From Rhodococcus antarcticus (lineage in GTDB: Bacteria; Actinomycetota; Actinomycetes; Mycobacteriales; Mycobacteriaceae): a stretch of 64,000 bases of DNA. The notes below the pieces were generated by a model that did no database searches, was not told the DNA's origin, and saw nothing but the letters and a program-made list of their open reading frames with translations. A program made the translations under genes and the position numbers. The DNA is taken from NCBI RefSeq assembly GCF_026153295.1, contig NZ_CP110615.1:992001-1056000 (forward strand), given 5' to 3'. Shown piece by piece: positions 24,981 to 35,086 of the stretch. The stretch's first letter is position 1. Each line of letters starts with the position of its first letter.

Positions 24981-25562
24981 ATGCCCGTCCCGCCCCCGGA
25001 CAAGGTCACCGAGCTCGTCGGTGGGGTCGTCGCTGACTCCGGCGCCGAGCTCGAGACCGTCACCGTCTCCGCCGCCGGCCGCCGCAGCGTGGTCAAGCTC
25101 GTGGTCGACGCCGAGGACGGGCTGGACCTGGACGCGGTGGCCGAGCTGACCCGGGCCGTCTCGGCCGTCCTCGACGAGGAGCCCAGCATCGGTGAGGCGG
25201 CCTACACCCTGGAGGTCACCACCCCGGGCGTCGACAGGCCGCTCACCCACGAGCGCCACTGGCGCCGCAACCGTGGTCGCCGGGCGGCGGTGCGGGTCGG
25301 CGGCGAGCTGCTCACGGTGCGCATCGGCGAGGTGGTCGACGCCACGGTGGTCCTGGTGCTGCCGGACCGGCGCGAGCCCACCGTGCGCACGGTGGCGCTG
25401 GCGGACGTGGAGCACGCGGTGGTCGAGGTGGAGTTCAGCAACCCCGACCCGCGCGAGCTGGCGCTGAGCGGAGCGCCACGGGCCACCCCCACCAGCGTGC
25501 CCGACGGCAACGACACCGTGGACGACGGCAACGACACCGCGGACGACGAGGAGAACCGGTGA
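24981..25562 (+). CDS. rimP: Ribosome maturation factor RimP
   Basis: Cytoplasmic factor of 193 residues for 30S subunit assembly. It has the N-terminal alpha/beta domain ([26 protein letters not shown]), the family signature [23 protein letters not shown], and an SH3-like C-terminal domain. A Thr/Asp-rich tail ends with the tandem DGNDT repeats. ATG at 24981 has GGGAG 8 bp upstream. First gene of the rimP-nusA-ylxR-infB operon; overlaps nusA by 4 bp (GTGA). Confidence 0.95.
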   Translation: MPVPPPDKVTELVGGVVADSGAELETVTVSAAGRRSVVKLVVDAEDGLDLDAVAELTRAVSAVLDEEPSIGEAAYTLEVTTPGVDRPLTHERHWRRNRGRRAAVRVGGELLTVRIGEVVDATVVLVLPDRREPTVRTVALADVEHAVVEVEFSNPDPRELALSGAPRATPTSVPDGNDTVDDGNDTADDEENR

Positions 25563-26656
25563 ACATCGACGTTGCGGCCCTGCGGGCCATCGAGGTGGAG
25601 AAGGGGATCTCCGCGTCCCTGGTGCTCTCGGCCATCCGGACGGCGCTGCTGACGGCCTACAAGCACACCGAGGGGCACTCGGCCGACGCGTGGATCGACA
25701 TCGACGCGAAGTCCGGGCTCGTCCGGGTGATGGCCAAGGAGATCGGCCCCGACGGCGAGGTCGTCTCCGAGTGGGACGACACCCCGGAAGGCTTCGGCCG
25801 CATCGCCGCGGCCACCGCGCGCCAGGTGATCCTGCAGCGGCTCCGCGACGCCGAGCACGAGCAGTCCTTCGGCGAGCTCTCCGCCCACGAGGGCGAGGTC
25901 GTCACCGGCATCGTCCAGCGCGACACCCGGGCCAACGCACGCGGGCTCGTCGTGGTGCGGATCGGCACCGAGGCCAAGGGCATCGAGGGCGTGATGCCGC
26001 CGGCGGAGCAGGTGCCGGGGGAGTCCTACGAGCACGGCGACTACGTGAAGAGCTTCGTGGTCGGCGTGACCAGGGGCCAGCACGGACCGCAGGTGACGCT
26101 CTCGCGCACGCACCCCAACCTGGTCCGCAAGCTCTTCGCCCTCGAGGTCCCCGAGATCGCGGACGGCTCGGTCGAGATCATGGCGGTCGCCCGCGAGTCC
26201 GGCCACCGGTCCAAGATCGCCGTGCGCACCACCGTGCGCGGGCTCAACGCCAAGGGTGCGTGCATCGGGCCGATGGGCCAGCGGGTGCGCAACGTCATGA
26301 GCGAGCTCGCGGGGGAGAAGATCGACATCATCGACTTCGACGAGGACCCGGCGCGCTTCGTCGGCAACGCGCTCTCCCCGTCCAAGGTCGTCTCCGTCAC
26401 CGTGGTCGACGCCGCGGCCCGTTCCGCCCGCGTGGTCGTGCCGGACTACCAGCTCTCGCTCGCCATCGGCAAGGAGGGGCAGAACGCCCGGCTCGCCGCC
26501 CGCCTGACCGGGTGGCGCATCGACATCCGCAGCGACGCCGCCGTCGAGCCCGCCGCGGTCGAGGCCGCTGCCGACGAGCCCGCTGCCGTCGAGCCCGCTG
26601 CCGACGAGGTGGCCCCGGTGGACGACGTTTCGTCGGTCGCGGCGCGGGAGGGTTAG
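25559..26656 (+). CDS. nusA: Transcription termination/antitermination factor NusA
   Basis: RNA polymerase-binding factor of 365 residues: N-terminal polymerase-binding domain ([17 protein letters not shown]), S1 domain ([19 protein letters not shown]), and two KH domains ([24 protein letters not shown] and [21 protein letters not shown]). The C-terminal acidic repeats of proteobacterial NusA are absent, as normal in actinobacteria; instead there is an Ala/Glu/Pro repeat tail ([10 protein letters not shown]). GTG start overlaps rimP. Confidence 0.96.
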   Translation: MNIDVAALRAIEVEKGISASLVLSAIRTALLTAYKHTEGHSADAWIDIDAKSGLVRVMAKEIGPDGEVVSEWDDTPEGFGRIAAATARQVILQRLRDAEHEQSFGELSAHEGEVVTGIVQRDTRANARGLVVVRIGTEAKGIEGVMPPAEQVPGESYEHGDYVKSFVVGVTRGQHGPQVTLSRTHPNLVRKLFALEVPEIADGSVEIMAVARESGHRSKIAVRTTVRGLNAKGACIGPMGQRVRNVMSELAGEKIDIIDFDEDPARFVGNALSPSKVVSVTVVDAAARSARVVVPDYQLSLAIGKEGQNARLAARLTGWRIDIRSDAAVEPAAVEAAADEPAAVEPAADEVAPVDDVSSVAAREG

Positions 26657-26663
26657 ACTCGTC

Positions 26664-27020
26664 GTGGCCGAGCGAGAGCCCTGCCCCTGCGACGTGTCCA
26701 CAGGTCCCGAGCGTGCTGCCCGGGCTCCTGAGCGGACCTGCGTGGGGTGTCGGGTCCGCGCTCCGGCCACCGGACTCCTCCGGGTGGTGGTCCAGGGATC
26801 GTCCGTGATCCCTGACCCCCGTCGCAGGCTCCCCGGCCGTGGTGCCTCCGTGCACCCCACCGAGGAGTGCGTGGGCCTCGCGGAGAAGCGCCGGGCGTTC
26901 GGCCGGGCGCTGAGAGCACCCGGTCAGCTCGACGTCAGTGCCGTGCGGACCTACGTGGCCCGGACGCGTGACGGGCTCCACCCGGACATCTCCACCCCGG
27001 AGCACAGCAGCAGCACGTGA
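26664..27020 (+). CDS. ylxR: YlxR (DUF448) RNA-binding protein
   Basis: Protein of 118 residues with the YlxR signature ERTCVGCRVRAPATGLLRVV, PGRGASVHPTEECVGLAEKRRAFGRAL. YlxR is a small RNA- or DNA-binding protein always near nusA and infB. The first 25 residues are extra to the core. The GTG at 26664 is 7 bp after the nusA stop; a TAGACT box (26654-26659) overlaps that stop and might give an internal leaderless promoter, although the 4-bp spacing is short. Confidence 0.9.
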   Translation: MAEREPCPCDVSTGPERAARAPERTCVGCRVRAPATGLLRVVVQGSSVIPDPRRRLPGRGASVHPTEECVGLAEKRRAFGRALRAPGQLDVSAVRTYVARTRDGLHPDISTPEHSSST

Positions 27021-27140
27021 CACTCAGAGAAGACAGGTCGAGAACCCGTGAGCACACCGTGAAGCACGTCTGATGACCGTCTACATCCCGTAGTACGAGG
27101 CCGCGCGGGTCCCCCGCCCGGCCTCCCAGTGAGGAGAGCA

Positions 27141-29965
27141 GTGGCAGGCAAGGCCCGAGTGCACGAGCTCGCGAAAGAGCTCGGCATCAGCAGCAAGGAC
27201 GTTCTCGCCAAGCTCAGCGACATGGGCGAGTACGTGAAGTCGGCGAGCTCCACCGTCGAGAACCCCGTGGTCCGCAAGCTCCGGGCGGAGTTCCCCTCCG
27301 CCGGTGGTGCAGCGGCCCCCACCGCCCCGGCCGCCCCGGCCGGTGGCGCCCGTCCCGGTCCGCGCCCCGGCCCCAAGCCGGCCGAGCAGCCCGTGGCCGA
27401 GGTGCCGGCAGCACCCGCACCTGCCGCGCCCGCCCCGCAGGTCCCGGCCGCCAGCGCGCCTGCCGCGCCTGCCGCACCGGCTCCCGCAGCCCCGGCGCAG
27501 ACGTCGCCGGCGCAGCCCGAGGCCGGCGGTCCGAAGCCCGGCCCGGCCGCACCCACGCCTGCCGCCCCGGCCCCCGCCGCGCCGGGTCCCAAGGCCCCGC
27601 GGGTCGGCAACAACCCCTTCAGCTCGGCTCCCGTGCCGCGCCCGGCGGCCCCCCGCCCCGCGCAGCCCGGCGCCGCGCCGGCCGCCCCCGGCGCCCCCGC
27701 CGCGCGTCCGCAGCCCGGAGCGCCGGCGTCCCGTCCGGCCGCGGCCGGACCGGGCGGACCGCGTCCCGCCGCGGGCGCGGGCGGTCCCCGCCCCAGCCCC
27801 GGCAGCATGCCGCCGCGGCCCAGCCCCGGGGCCATGCCCCAGCGTGCGGCTCGTCCCGCCCCGGGCGGTGCCGGTCGTCCCGGTGGTCGCCCCGGTGGTC
27901 CCGGTGGTCCCGGTGGACCCGGTGGTGCCCGCACGGGTGGTCCCGGTGGATACCGCGGCGGCCCCGGTGGTGGCGGTGCTCCGGCGGGTCCCCCGCCGGC
28001 GGCTTCCGCGGTCGCCCCGGTGGCGGCGGTCGTGGTCGTCCCGGTGCGGCAGCCGGTGCCTTCGGGCGCGCGGGTGGTCCCGTCCGTCGCGGCCGCAAGT
28101 CGAAGCGGGCGAAGCGGGCCGAGTACGAGAGCATGCAGGCGCCCGCCGTCGGCGGCGTCCGGCTTCCCCGCGGCAGCGGCGAGACCGTGCGGCTGGCCCG
28201 TGGCTCCTCGCTGTCGGACTTCGCGGACAAGATCGACGCGAACCCGGCTGCGCTGGTGCAGGCGCTGTTCCACCTCGGTGAGATGGTCACGGCCACCCAG
28301 TCGGTGAACGACGAGATCCTGGAGCTGCTCGGCTCCGAGATGAACTACGTCGTGCAGGTCGTGAGCCCGGAGGACGAGGACCGCGAGCTGCTGGACAGCT
28401 TCGACCTCACCTACGGCGAGGACGAGGGTGGCGAGGCCGAGCTCGAGGCCCGTCCGCCGGTGGTCACCGTCATGGGTCACGTCGACCACGGCAAGACGCG
28501 CCTGCTGGACTCGATCCGCAAGGCCAACGTCCGCGAGGGCGAGGCCGGCGGCATCACCCAGCACATCGGCGCGTACCAGGTGCTCACCGAGCTCGCGGGC
28601 AACGAGCGCCCCGTCACCTTCATCGACACCCCGGGCCACGAGGCGTTCACCGCAATGCGTGCCCGTGGTGCGAAGGCCACGGACATCGCGATCCTCGTGG
28701 TGGCCGCGGACGACGGCGTCATGCCGCAGACGGTGGAGGCCATCAACCACGCGCAGGCGGCCGACGTGCCGATCGTGGTGGCGGTGAACAAGATCGACAA
28801 GGAGGGGGCCAACCCCGACAAGATCCGCCAGCAGCTCACCGAGTACAACCTCGTGGCCGAGGAGTACGGCGGCGAGACGATGTTCGTGGACATCTCCGCG
28901 AAGAACGGCACGAACATCGACGCGCTGCTCGAGGCCGTCCTCCTCACGGCGGACGCCTCGCTGGACCTGCGGGCCAACCCGGACATGGACGCGCAGGGGA
29001 TCGCCATCGAGGCGCACCTCGACCGTGGTCGTGGCCCGGTGGCCACCGTGCTCATCACCCGCGGCACGCTGCGGGTGGGCGACTCGATCGTGGCCGGCGA
29101 CGCCTACGGCCGCGTGCGTCGGATGGTCGACGAGCACGGCGCGGACGTCACCGAGGCCCTGCCCTCGCGTCCCGTCCAGGTCATCGGGTTCACCTCGGTG
29201 CCCGGGGCCGGCGACAACCTGCTGGTGGTCGACGAGGACCGCACCGCGCGGCAGATCGCCGACCGGCGCAGCGCGGCGCGGCGCAACGCCATGCTCACCC
29301 GGTCCCGCAAGCGCATCAGCCTCGACGACCTCGATGCCGCGCTCAAGGAGACCAACGAGCTCAACCTCATCCTCAAGGGCGACAACTCCGGAACGGTGGA
29401 GGCCCTCGAGGAGGCGCTGTACAACATCGAGATCGACGACGAGGTGCAGCTGCGAGTCATCGACCGCGGCGTCGGTGGCATCACGGAGACCAACGTCAAC
29501 CTGGCGGCGGCGTCGAACGCGATCATCATCGGGTTCAACGTCCGGGCGGAGGGCAAGGCCACCGAGCTGGCCAACCGCGAGGGCGTCGACATCCGGTACT
29601 ACTCGGTGATCTACCAGGCCATCGACGAGGTGGAGAGCGCGCTCAAGGGCATGCTCAAGCCGATCTACGAGGAGGCAGAGCTGGGCCGGGTCGAGGTCCG
29701 CGCCCTGTTCCGCTCCTCGAAGGTGGGCACCATCGCCGGCTGCATGGTCATGTCGGGCTCGGTCAAGCGCAACGCGAAGGCCCGCCTGCTGCGCGACGGC
29801 AGGGTGGTGGCGGAGAACCTCACCGTCACCTCGCTGCGCCGCGAGAAGGACGATGCCACCGAGGTGCGCGAGGGGTACGAGTGCGGTCTCACGCTCTCGT
29901 ACTCCGACCTCAAGGTCGACGACGTGGTGGAGACCTACGAGATGCGGGAGATCGCCCGCTCGTGA
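27141..29965 (+). CDS. infB: Translation initiation factor IF-2, frameshifted
   Basis: GTPase that places initiator tRNA on the ribosome. The GTG at 27141 has GAGGAG 4 bp upstream. The N-terminal IF2N domain ([23 protein letters not shown]) is followed by a Pro/Ala/Gly-rich linker of about 280 residues, a KSKRAKR basic stretch, the GTP-binding domain ([18 protein letters not shown]) and domains II-IV, ending at 29965. The frame breaks at about 27990-28000: five Cs where six would give [13 protein letters not shown] and restore the frame. Total length is 1 short of a multiple of 3. As IF-2 is essential, a sequence error is most likely. Confidence 0.9.
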
Positions 29966-29973
29966 TCGGCGGG

Positions 29974-30010
29974 CCGTGGTGGGTGGGTCTGCACGGACCG
30001 CCCACCACGG
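29974..30010 (+). terminator. Hairpin after infB
   Basis: CCGTGGTGGG (29974-29983) pairs with CCCACCACGG (30001-30010), just after the infB stop. It may end part of the transcript before rbfA. Confidence 0.55.
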
Positions 30011-30167
30011 CCACCGGGGTCTGCGACCACCACCGGCCGGGGGGAGCCACGGTGCACGGGGGAGGGCTCGAGCTGCCCTCCGCCCGCCGCAGCGTGCTCG
30101 GCCCGCAGGACTGACCGCTGCGCCCCTGCCCGGGGGCGCAGCGCCCGACGAGAGGACACTGGTCGTC

Positions 30168-30716
30168 ATGGCTGACCCGGCACGCGCGCGCAAGCTCGCC
30201 CGGCGCATCGCGCAGATCGTCGCCACCGCCATCGAGCACGAGATCAAGGACTCCCGGCTGGAGTTCATCACCGTCACCGACGCCAAGGTCACCAACGACC
30301 TGCACGACGCCACCGTGTACTACACGGTGCGCGGGGCCCGGGTCGACGAGGAGCCCGACCTGCAGACGGCCGGGATGGCGCTGGAGAAGGCCAAGGGTGC
30401 GCTGCGCACCCGGGTGGGGGCTGGCACCGGTGTCCGCTACACCCCGACGCTGACCTTCGTCGCCGACACCGTGCCCGATGCCGCCCGGCACATGGAGGAG
30501 CTGCTCGAGCGTGCCCGCCGCCTCGACGCCGAGGTTGCCCTCGCGGCCGCCGGAGCCACCCCGGCCGGCGACGCCGACCCCTACCGGGAGCCCCGCGTGC
30601 GCGAGCCGGAGCCCGAGACGGACGACGCCGCGGACGACGCCGCGGACGACGGGGACCACGACGAGGACACCGGGCTGGACCGCGACCAGGGCGGTGGGGC
30701 AGTCTCCCGGGGATGA
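30168..30716 (+). CDS. rbfA: Ribosome-binding factor A
   Basis: Small 30S maturation factor of 182 residues with a KH-like fold: [53 protein letters not shown] and [13 protein letters not shown]. The core (about 125 residues) is normal; an added acidic tail ([10 protein letters not shown]) is common in actinobacteria. ATG at 30168 is chosen from the family start. It overlaps nrnA by 4 bp (ATGA). The 200 bp before it hold a hairpin and no gene. Confidence 0.94.
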   Translation: MADPARARKLARRIAQIVATAIEHEIKDSRLEFITVTDAKVTNDLHDATVYYTVRGARVDEEPDLQTAGMALEKAKGALRTRVGAGTGVRYTPTLTFVADTVPDAARHMEELLERARRLDAEVALAAAGATPAGDADPYREPRVREPEPETDDAADDAADDGDHDEDTGLDRDQGGGAVSRG

Positions 30717-31690
30717 CCACCGTGAGCGGCACCGAGACCGACGCTCGCGGAGCGGCGGAGCTGCTGGAGCAGGCCACGTCGGTGACGGTGGTGTGCCACG
30801 TGAACCCGGACGCCGACGCCCTGGGTAGCGCCCTGGCGCTCGGCACGGCGCTGCGCCGCCGGGGCACCCCCGTGCAGGTGGCCTTCGCCGATCCGGCGGA
30901 GACCCCGGAGAGCCTGCGCACCCTGCCCGGCGGTGACCTGCTCGTCGCGCCCGGCGAGGTGTCCCACGAGGTGGACGTGCTCGTGGTCGTGGACTGCGGC
31001 TCGGCCGGCCGGATGGGTGCGCTGCGGGACCGGATGTCCGGGGCCCGCGAGGTGCTCGTGGTCGACCACCACGTCTCCAACGCCCGGTTCGGCAGCATCA
31101 ACCTCGTCGACGGCGCCGCGGAGTCCACCACCGTGCTGGTGTGCGAGGTGCTCGACGCCTGGGGCGTGCCGTTGGACCGCGACCTCGCCCACTGCCTCTA
31201 CGCGGGTCTGGTCACCGACACCGCGTCCTTCCGGTGGGCCCGCCCGGCCACGCACGAGCTCGCCGCCCGGCTGCTGGCCACCGGCATCGATCCGGTGGAC
31301 GTCTCCCGCCCGCTGATGGACACCCACCCGTTCGGCTGGCTGGGCATGCTCGCCAGCGTGCTCGGCTCCGCCGGGCTGCACCGCGAGGCGGCCGGCGGGC
31401 TCGGACTGGCCCACGCGGTGGTGCGCTGCAGCGACCGCGAGGGGATGCGCGCCGAGGAGACCGAGAGCGTGGTCGACCTCGTCCGCACCGCCTCGGAGGC
31501 CGAGGTGGCGGCCGTGCTCAAGGAGGGGCCGCCCCGGCAGTGGTCGGTCTCGCTGCGGGCCAAGAGCGTGGTGGACGTCTCGGCCGTGGCCGCCCTCCTC
31601 GGCGGTGGCGGGCACCGGCGCTCGGCCGGCTACACGGCGCGCGGCAGCTCGGAGGACGTCCTCGCGGCCCTGCGCACCGCGCTGGGGTGA
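30713..31690 (+). CDS. nrnA: DHH-family nanoRNase/pAp phosphatase
   Basis: Enzyme of 325 residues that degrades very short RNAs and 3'-phosphoadenosine phosphate, and in mycobacteria also cyclic-dinucleotide products. The DHH domain carries [18 protein letters not shown] and DHHVSN; the DHHA1 domain has [12 protein letters not shown]. All metal-binding Asp/His residues are visible. ATG overlaps the rbfA stop. Corresponds to mycobacterial Rv2837c in the same gene order. Confidence 0.93.
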   Translation: MTTVSGTETDARGAAELLEQATSVTVVCHVNPDADALGSALALGTALRRRGTPVQVAFADPAETPESLRTLPGGDLLVAPGEVSHEVDVLVVVDCGSAGRMGALRDRMSGAREVLVVDHHVSNARFGSINLVDGAAESTTVLVCEVLDAWGVPLDRDLAHCLYAGLVTDTASFRWARPATHELAARLLATGIDPVDVSRPLMDTHPFGWLGMLASVLGSAGLHREAAGGLGLAHAVVRCSDREGMRAEETESVVDLVRTASEAEVAAVLKEGPPRQWSVSLRAKSVVDVSAVAALLGGGGHRRSAGYTARGSSEDVLAALRTALG

Positions 31691-31710
31691 ACAGGGGGAG
31701 GCCCGGGCGG

Positions 31711-33051
31711 GTGGCGGACGTCGCCGCGCCCGAGGACCTCGACCAGGTCGGGGGCCGCCGCATCCTCGGGCTGGCACTGCCGGCGCTGCCCGTGCTCGCG
31801 GCGGAGCCGCTGTACCTGCTCGTCGACACCGCGGTGGTGGGCCGGCTGGGGGCGGTGGCCCTGGGTGCGCTCGCCGTGGGTGCCGTCGTGCTGGCCCAGG
31901 TCAGCACCCAGCTGACGTTCCTCTCCTACGGCACCACGGCGCGTGCCGCCCGGCTGCACGGCGCGGGCCGGCGCACCGACGCCGTCGCCGAGGGCGTGCA
32001 GGCCAGCTGGCTCGCGGGCGGTGTCGGGATCGTCCTGCTGGCCCTGGTGCAGCTCGTGGCCGGACCGGTCACCCGGCTGCTCGCCGGTGGGGGGGAGCTG
32101 GCCGCGCAGGCGGAGGGGTGGCTGCGGATCGCCTCGCTCGGCATCCCGCTGGTGCTGGTGACCCTGGCCGGCAACGGCTGGATGCGCGGGGTCCAGGACA
32201 CCGTGCGGCCGCTGCGCTACGTGCTCATCGGCAACGGGGTCTCCGCGGTGGTGTGCCCGGTGCTGGTGCTCGGCGTGGGCTGGGGCCTGCCCGGCTCGGC
32301 CGTGGCGAACGTGCTGGCGCAGGTGCTGTCAGCGGGGTTGTTCCTGCGGGCGCTGGCCGTCGAGCGCCGGGCGGGTGCGGTGTCGTTGCGGCCGGACCCG
32401 CGCACGATCGGTGCCCACCTGGTGCTCGGCCGCGACCTGGTGCTGCGCAGCCTCGCCTTCCAGGCCTGCTTCCTCTCCGCCGCCGCGGTGGCGGCGCGCT
32501 CGGGGACGGCGGTGGTGGCGGCGCACCAGGTGGTGCTGCAGCTGTGGACCTTCACCTCGCTGGTGCTGGACTCGCTGGCGGTGGCCGCCCAGGCGCTGGT
32601 CGGTGCCGCGCTCGGAGCCGGCCGGACGGCGGGGGCCCGGGCGCTGGCGTGGCGGGTGACGCGGTGGTCGGCGGTGTTCGCGGCGGTCATCGCGGCGGGC
32701 TTCGCTGCCGCGCACTCCGTGCTCCCCCGGGTGTTCACCCCGGACCCGGCGGTGCTGGCGCAGGTGCCGGACGCGTGGTGGTTCCTGGTGGCGGTGGTCC
32801 CGGTGGCCGGGGTCGTGTTCGCCCTGGACGGGGTGCTGCTCGGGGCCGGCGACGCCGCGTTCCTGCGCACGGCCACCCTGGGCTGCGCCGTGCTGGGGTT
32901 CCTGCCGCTGATCTGGCTCTCCGAGCTGGCGGGCTGGGGCCTGCGCGGGATCTGGGCGGGGCTGACGGCGTTCGTGGTGCTGCGGATGGCCACCGTGGTG
33001 GCGCGGGTGCGCTCGGACCGCTGGGTGGTGGCGGGACCCGTGCGCACCTGA
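31711..33051 (+). CDS. dinF: MATE family efflux protein DinF
   Basis: Polytopic transporter of 446 residues with about 12 membrane segments. It has GRRILGLALPALPVLAAEPLYLLVDTAVVGRLG, GNGWMRGVQDTVRPLRYV and AVAAQALVGAALGAG, as in mycobacterial DinF (Rv2836c). It likely exports cationic compounds with Na+ or H+. I prefer the GTG at 31711 with GGGGGAGG 9 bp upstream; the GTG at 31687 overlaps the nrnA stop and would add 8 residues. Last gene of the infB-side operon. Confidence 0.88.
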   Translation: MADVAAPEDLDQVGGRRILGLALPALPVLAAEPLYLLVDTAVVGRLGAVALGALAVGAVVLAQVSTQLTFLSYGTTARAARLHGAGRRTDAVAEGVQASWLAGGVGIVLLALVQLVAGPVTRLLAGGGELAAQAEGWLRIASLGIPLVLVTLAGNGWMRGVQDTVRPLRYVLIGNGVSAVVCPVLVLGVGWGLPGSAVANVLAQVLSAGLFLRALAVERRAGAVSLRPDPRTIGAHLVLGRDLVLRSLAFQACFLSAAAVAARSGTAVVAAHQVVLQLWTFTSLVLDSLAVAAQALVGAALGAGRTAGARALAWRVTRWSAVFAAVIAAGFAAAHSVLPRVFTPDPAVLAQVPDAWWFLVAVVPVAGVVFALDGVLLGAGDAAFLRTATLGCAVLGFLPLIWLSELAGWGLRGIWAGLTAFVVLRMATVVARVRSDRWVVAGPVRT

Positions 33052-33107
33052 GGCGGTGCTGGCGCGGACGGGTGGGGTGCGCGGCCGGTGCGGCAGGATG
33101 GAGCCCC

Positions 33108-34088
33108 GTGCCCCCCCACCGCCGCCCCCCCACCGGTCTCGACGGCGCCGGACTGCTGGTGGTGGACAAGCCCGCCGGCATGACCAGCCACGACGTGGTG
33201 GCCCGCTGCCGCAAGCTGCTGGGCACCCGCAAGATCGGCCACGCCGGCACTCTCGACCCGATGGCCACCGGCGTGCTGGTGCTCGGGGTCGAGCGGGCCA
33301 CCAAGATGCTCGGCCTGCTCAGCCTCACCACCAAGGCTTACACCGCCACGGTGCGCCTGGGGCAGTCCTTCGACACCGACGACGCGGAGGGCGAGCTGCT
33401 CGAGGCGCCGGGGGCCACCGCCGTGGACCCCGCCGCCCTCGCCGCGGCCGTGGCGGCCCTGACCGGGGACATCCAGCAGGTGCCCGCCAGCGTCAGCGCG
33501 CTCAAGGTCGACGGCCAGCGCGCCCACGTCCGGGTCCGCGCCGGCGAGCAGCTGGACCTGCCGGCCCGCCCGGTGACGGTGAGCCGCTTCGACGTCGTGG
33601 CGCAGCGGGTGGTCGAGGTGGACGGGCTCGCGGTGCTCGACCTCGACGTCGAGGTGGACTGCACCTCCGGCACCTACGTCCGTGCCCTGGCCCGTGACCT
33701 CGGGGCCGCGCTGGGCACCGGTGGGCACCTCACCGTGCTGCGGCGCACCCGGGTGGGCCCGTTCACCCTGGACCACGCCAGCACCCTGGAGCAGCTGGCC
33801 GACGACCCGCGGGTCAGCCTGGACGCCGACGAGGCCGCCCTCACCGCGTTCGGGCGCCGCGAGATCGACCTCGAGGAGGCCGTGGTGGTCAGCCACGGCC
33901 GCTGGCTGGAGCCGCGGGGCGTGGTCGGGGTGCACGCCGCGGTGGGTCCGGACGGGCGCGTGGTCGCGCTGCTGGAGGAGTCGGGCGGCCGCGCGCGCAC
34001 CGTCATGGTCGTGCGGCCCTCGACGCTGGGCCCCGCTCCCGACCTCCCGCCGGGTCCGGTTCAGGTCCCCGACACCGGGCAGCCGTAG
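33108..34088 (+). CDS. truB: tRNA pseudouridine-55 synthase
   Basis: Enzyme of 326 residues making pseudouridine 55 in tRNA. It has GLLVVDKPAGMTSHDVV, the catalytic block GHAGTLDPMATGVLVLG with nucleophile Asp50, QVPASVSALKVDGQRAH and DCTSGTYVRALARDLG. The C-terminal PUA-like part (VGVHAAVGPDGRVVALLEE) is present. The GTG at 33108 has GGAG 4 bp upstream. A ribF leaderless -10 box overlaps its stop. Confidence 0.95.
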   Translation: MPPHRRPPTGLDGAGLLVVDKPAGMTSHDVVARCRKLLGTRKIGHAGTLDPMATGVLVLGVERATKMLGLLSLTTKAYTATVRLGQSFDTDDAEGELLEAPGATAVDPAALAAAVAALTGDIQQVPASVSALKVDGQRAHVRVRAGEQLDLPARPVTVSRFDVVAQRVVEVDGLAVLDLDVEVDCTSGTYVRALARDLGAALGTGGHLTVLRRTRVGPFTLDHASTLEQLADDPRVSLDADEAALTAFGRREIDLEEAVVVSHGRWLEPRGVVGVHAAVGPDGRVVALLEESGGRARTVMVVRPSTLGPAPDLPPGPVQVPDTGQP

Positions 34089-34091
34089 GCT
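34086..34091 (+). promoter_or_regulatory. -10 box of leaderless ribF
   Basis: TAGGCT across the truB stop, seven bases before the ribF GTG at 34099; no ribosome binding site is seen. Confidence 0.5.
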
Positions 34092-34098
34092 CCCGGCC

Positions 34099-35061
34099 GT
34101 GCAGAGGTGGCGAGGACTTCACGAGGTGCCGGCGGGCTGGGGCCGGTGCGTGGTCACCGTCGGCGTGTTCGACGGGGTGCACCGCGGTCACGCGCAGCTG
34201 ATCAGCCGTGCGGTGGACCAGGCCCGCGAGCGGGGGGTGCCCTGCGTGGTGCTGACCTTCGACCCGCACCCGGCCGAGCTCGTGCGTCCGGGCAGCCACC
34301 CGGCCCAGCTCACCACCCTGGCCCGGCGCGCCGACCTGGTGGAGGCCCTGGGCGTGGACGCGTTCTGCGTGCTGCCCTTCACCCGGGACCTCTCCCACCT
34401 CTCTCCGGAGGGGTTCGTGCACCAGGTGCTCGTGGAACGGCTGCACGCCGCCGCGGTGGTGGTGGGGCAGAGCTTCACCTTCGGGTACAAGGCAGCGGGG
34501 GACGTGGCCCTGCTCCGCCGGCTCGGCGAGCGCTACGGCTTCAACGTCGACGGCGAGGCCCTGCTCAGCGACCGTGACGTGACCTACTCCTCCACCTACA
34601 TCCGCTCCTGCGTCGACGCCGGGGACGTGGCGGCGGCCTCGGCGGCGCTCGGCCGTCCGCACCGGGTGGAGGGTGTGGTGGTGCGGGGCGACGGTCGTGG
34701 CCGCGACCTCGGCTACCCCACCGCCAACGTGGCCCCGCCGATGCACTCCGCGATCCCCGGTGACGGGGTCTACGCCGCCTGGTTCACCCTCCTCGGCCGG
34801 GGCCCGGTGGTCGGCACCGTCGTCCCTGGTGAGCGCTACCGGGCTGCGGTGTCCATCGGCACCAACCCGACGTTCTCCGGGCGCACCCGCACGGTGGAGG
34901 CCTTCGTGCTGGACACCGAGGCCGACCTGTACGGCCAGCACGTCGCCGTGGACTTCGTGGCCCGGCTGCGCGGGATGGAGCGCTTCGACTCCGTCGACGA
35001 GCTGCTGGTGGCCATGGCCGCCGACACCGAGAACGCCCGCACGGCCCTGGACGGCGGCTAG
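34099..35061 (+). CDS. ribF: Riboflavin kinase / FAD synthetase
   Basis: Bifunctional enzyme of 320 residues making FMN and FAD. N-terminal nucleotidyltransferase: VVTVGVFDGVHRGHAQLI (HxGH-type site), TFDPHPAELV, VVGQSFTFGYKAAGDV and SSTYIRSCV. C-terminal kinase domain: GRGRDLGYPTANV, GVYAAWF and ISIGTNPTFSGRTRTVEAF (written VSIGTNPTF here). Length is normal. GTG start fits a leaderless message behind truB. Confidence 0.96.
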   Translation: MQRWRGLHEVPAGWGRCVVTVGVFDGVHRGHAQLISRAVDQARERGVPCVVLTFDPHPAELVRPGSHPAQLTTLARRADLVEALGVDAFCVLPFTRDLSHLSPEGFVHQVLVERLHAAAVVVGQSFTFGYKAAGDVALLRRLGERYGFNVDGEALLSDRDVTYSSTYIRSCVDAGDVAAASAALGRPHRVEGVVVRGDGRGRDLGYPTANVAPPMHSAIPGDGVYAAWFTLLGRGPVVGTVVPGERYRAAVSIGTNPTFSGRTRTVEAFVLDTEADLYGQHVAVDFVARLRGMERFDSVDELLVAMAADTENARTALDGG

Positions 35062-35086
35062 CTCCGCAGCCGGCGGACGGCCGCCC

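Noticed and set aside
28133-29965. Separate short infB gene starting at the ATG at 28133
   Set aside because: The same frame is open upstream and encodes the IF-2 basic linker; a single missing base joins it to the N-terminal part, so one frameshifted gene is simpler.
29881-30114. 77-codon plus ORF between infB and rbfA, where some actinobacteria have a DUF503 gene
   Set aside because: The translation has no DUF503 features and overlaps the infB end; the region holds a hairpin instead.
26951-30313. 1120-codon minus-strand ORF opposite infB
   Set aside because: Mirror of the Pro/Gly/Ala-rich IF-2 linker; no start signal or domain.
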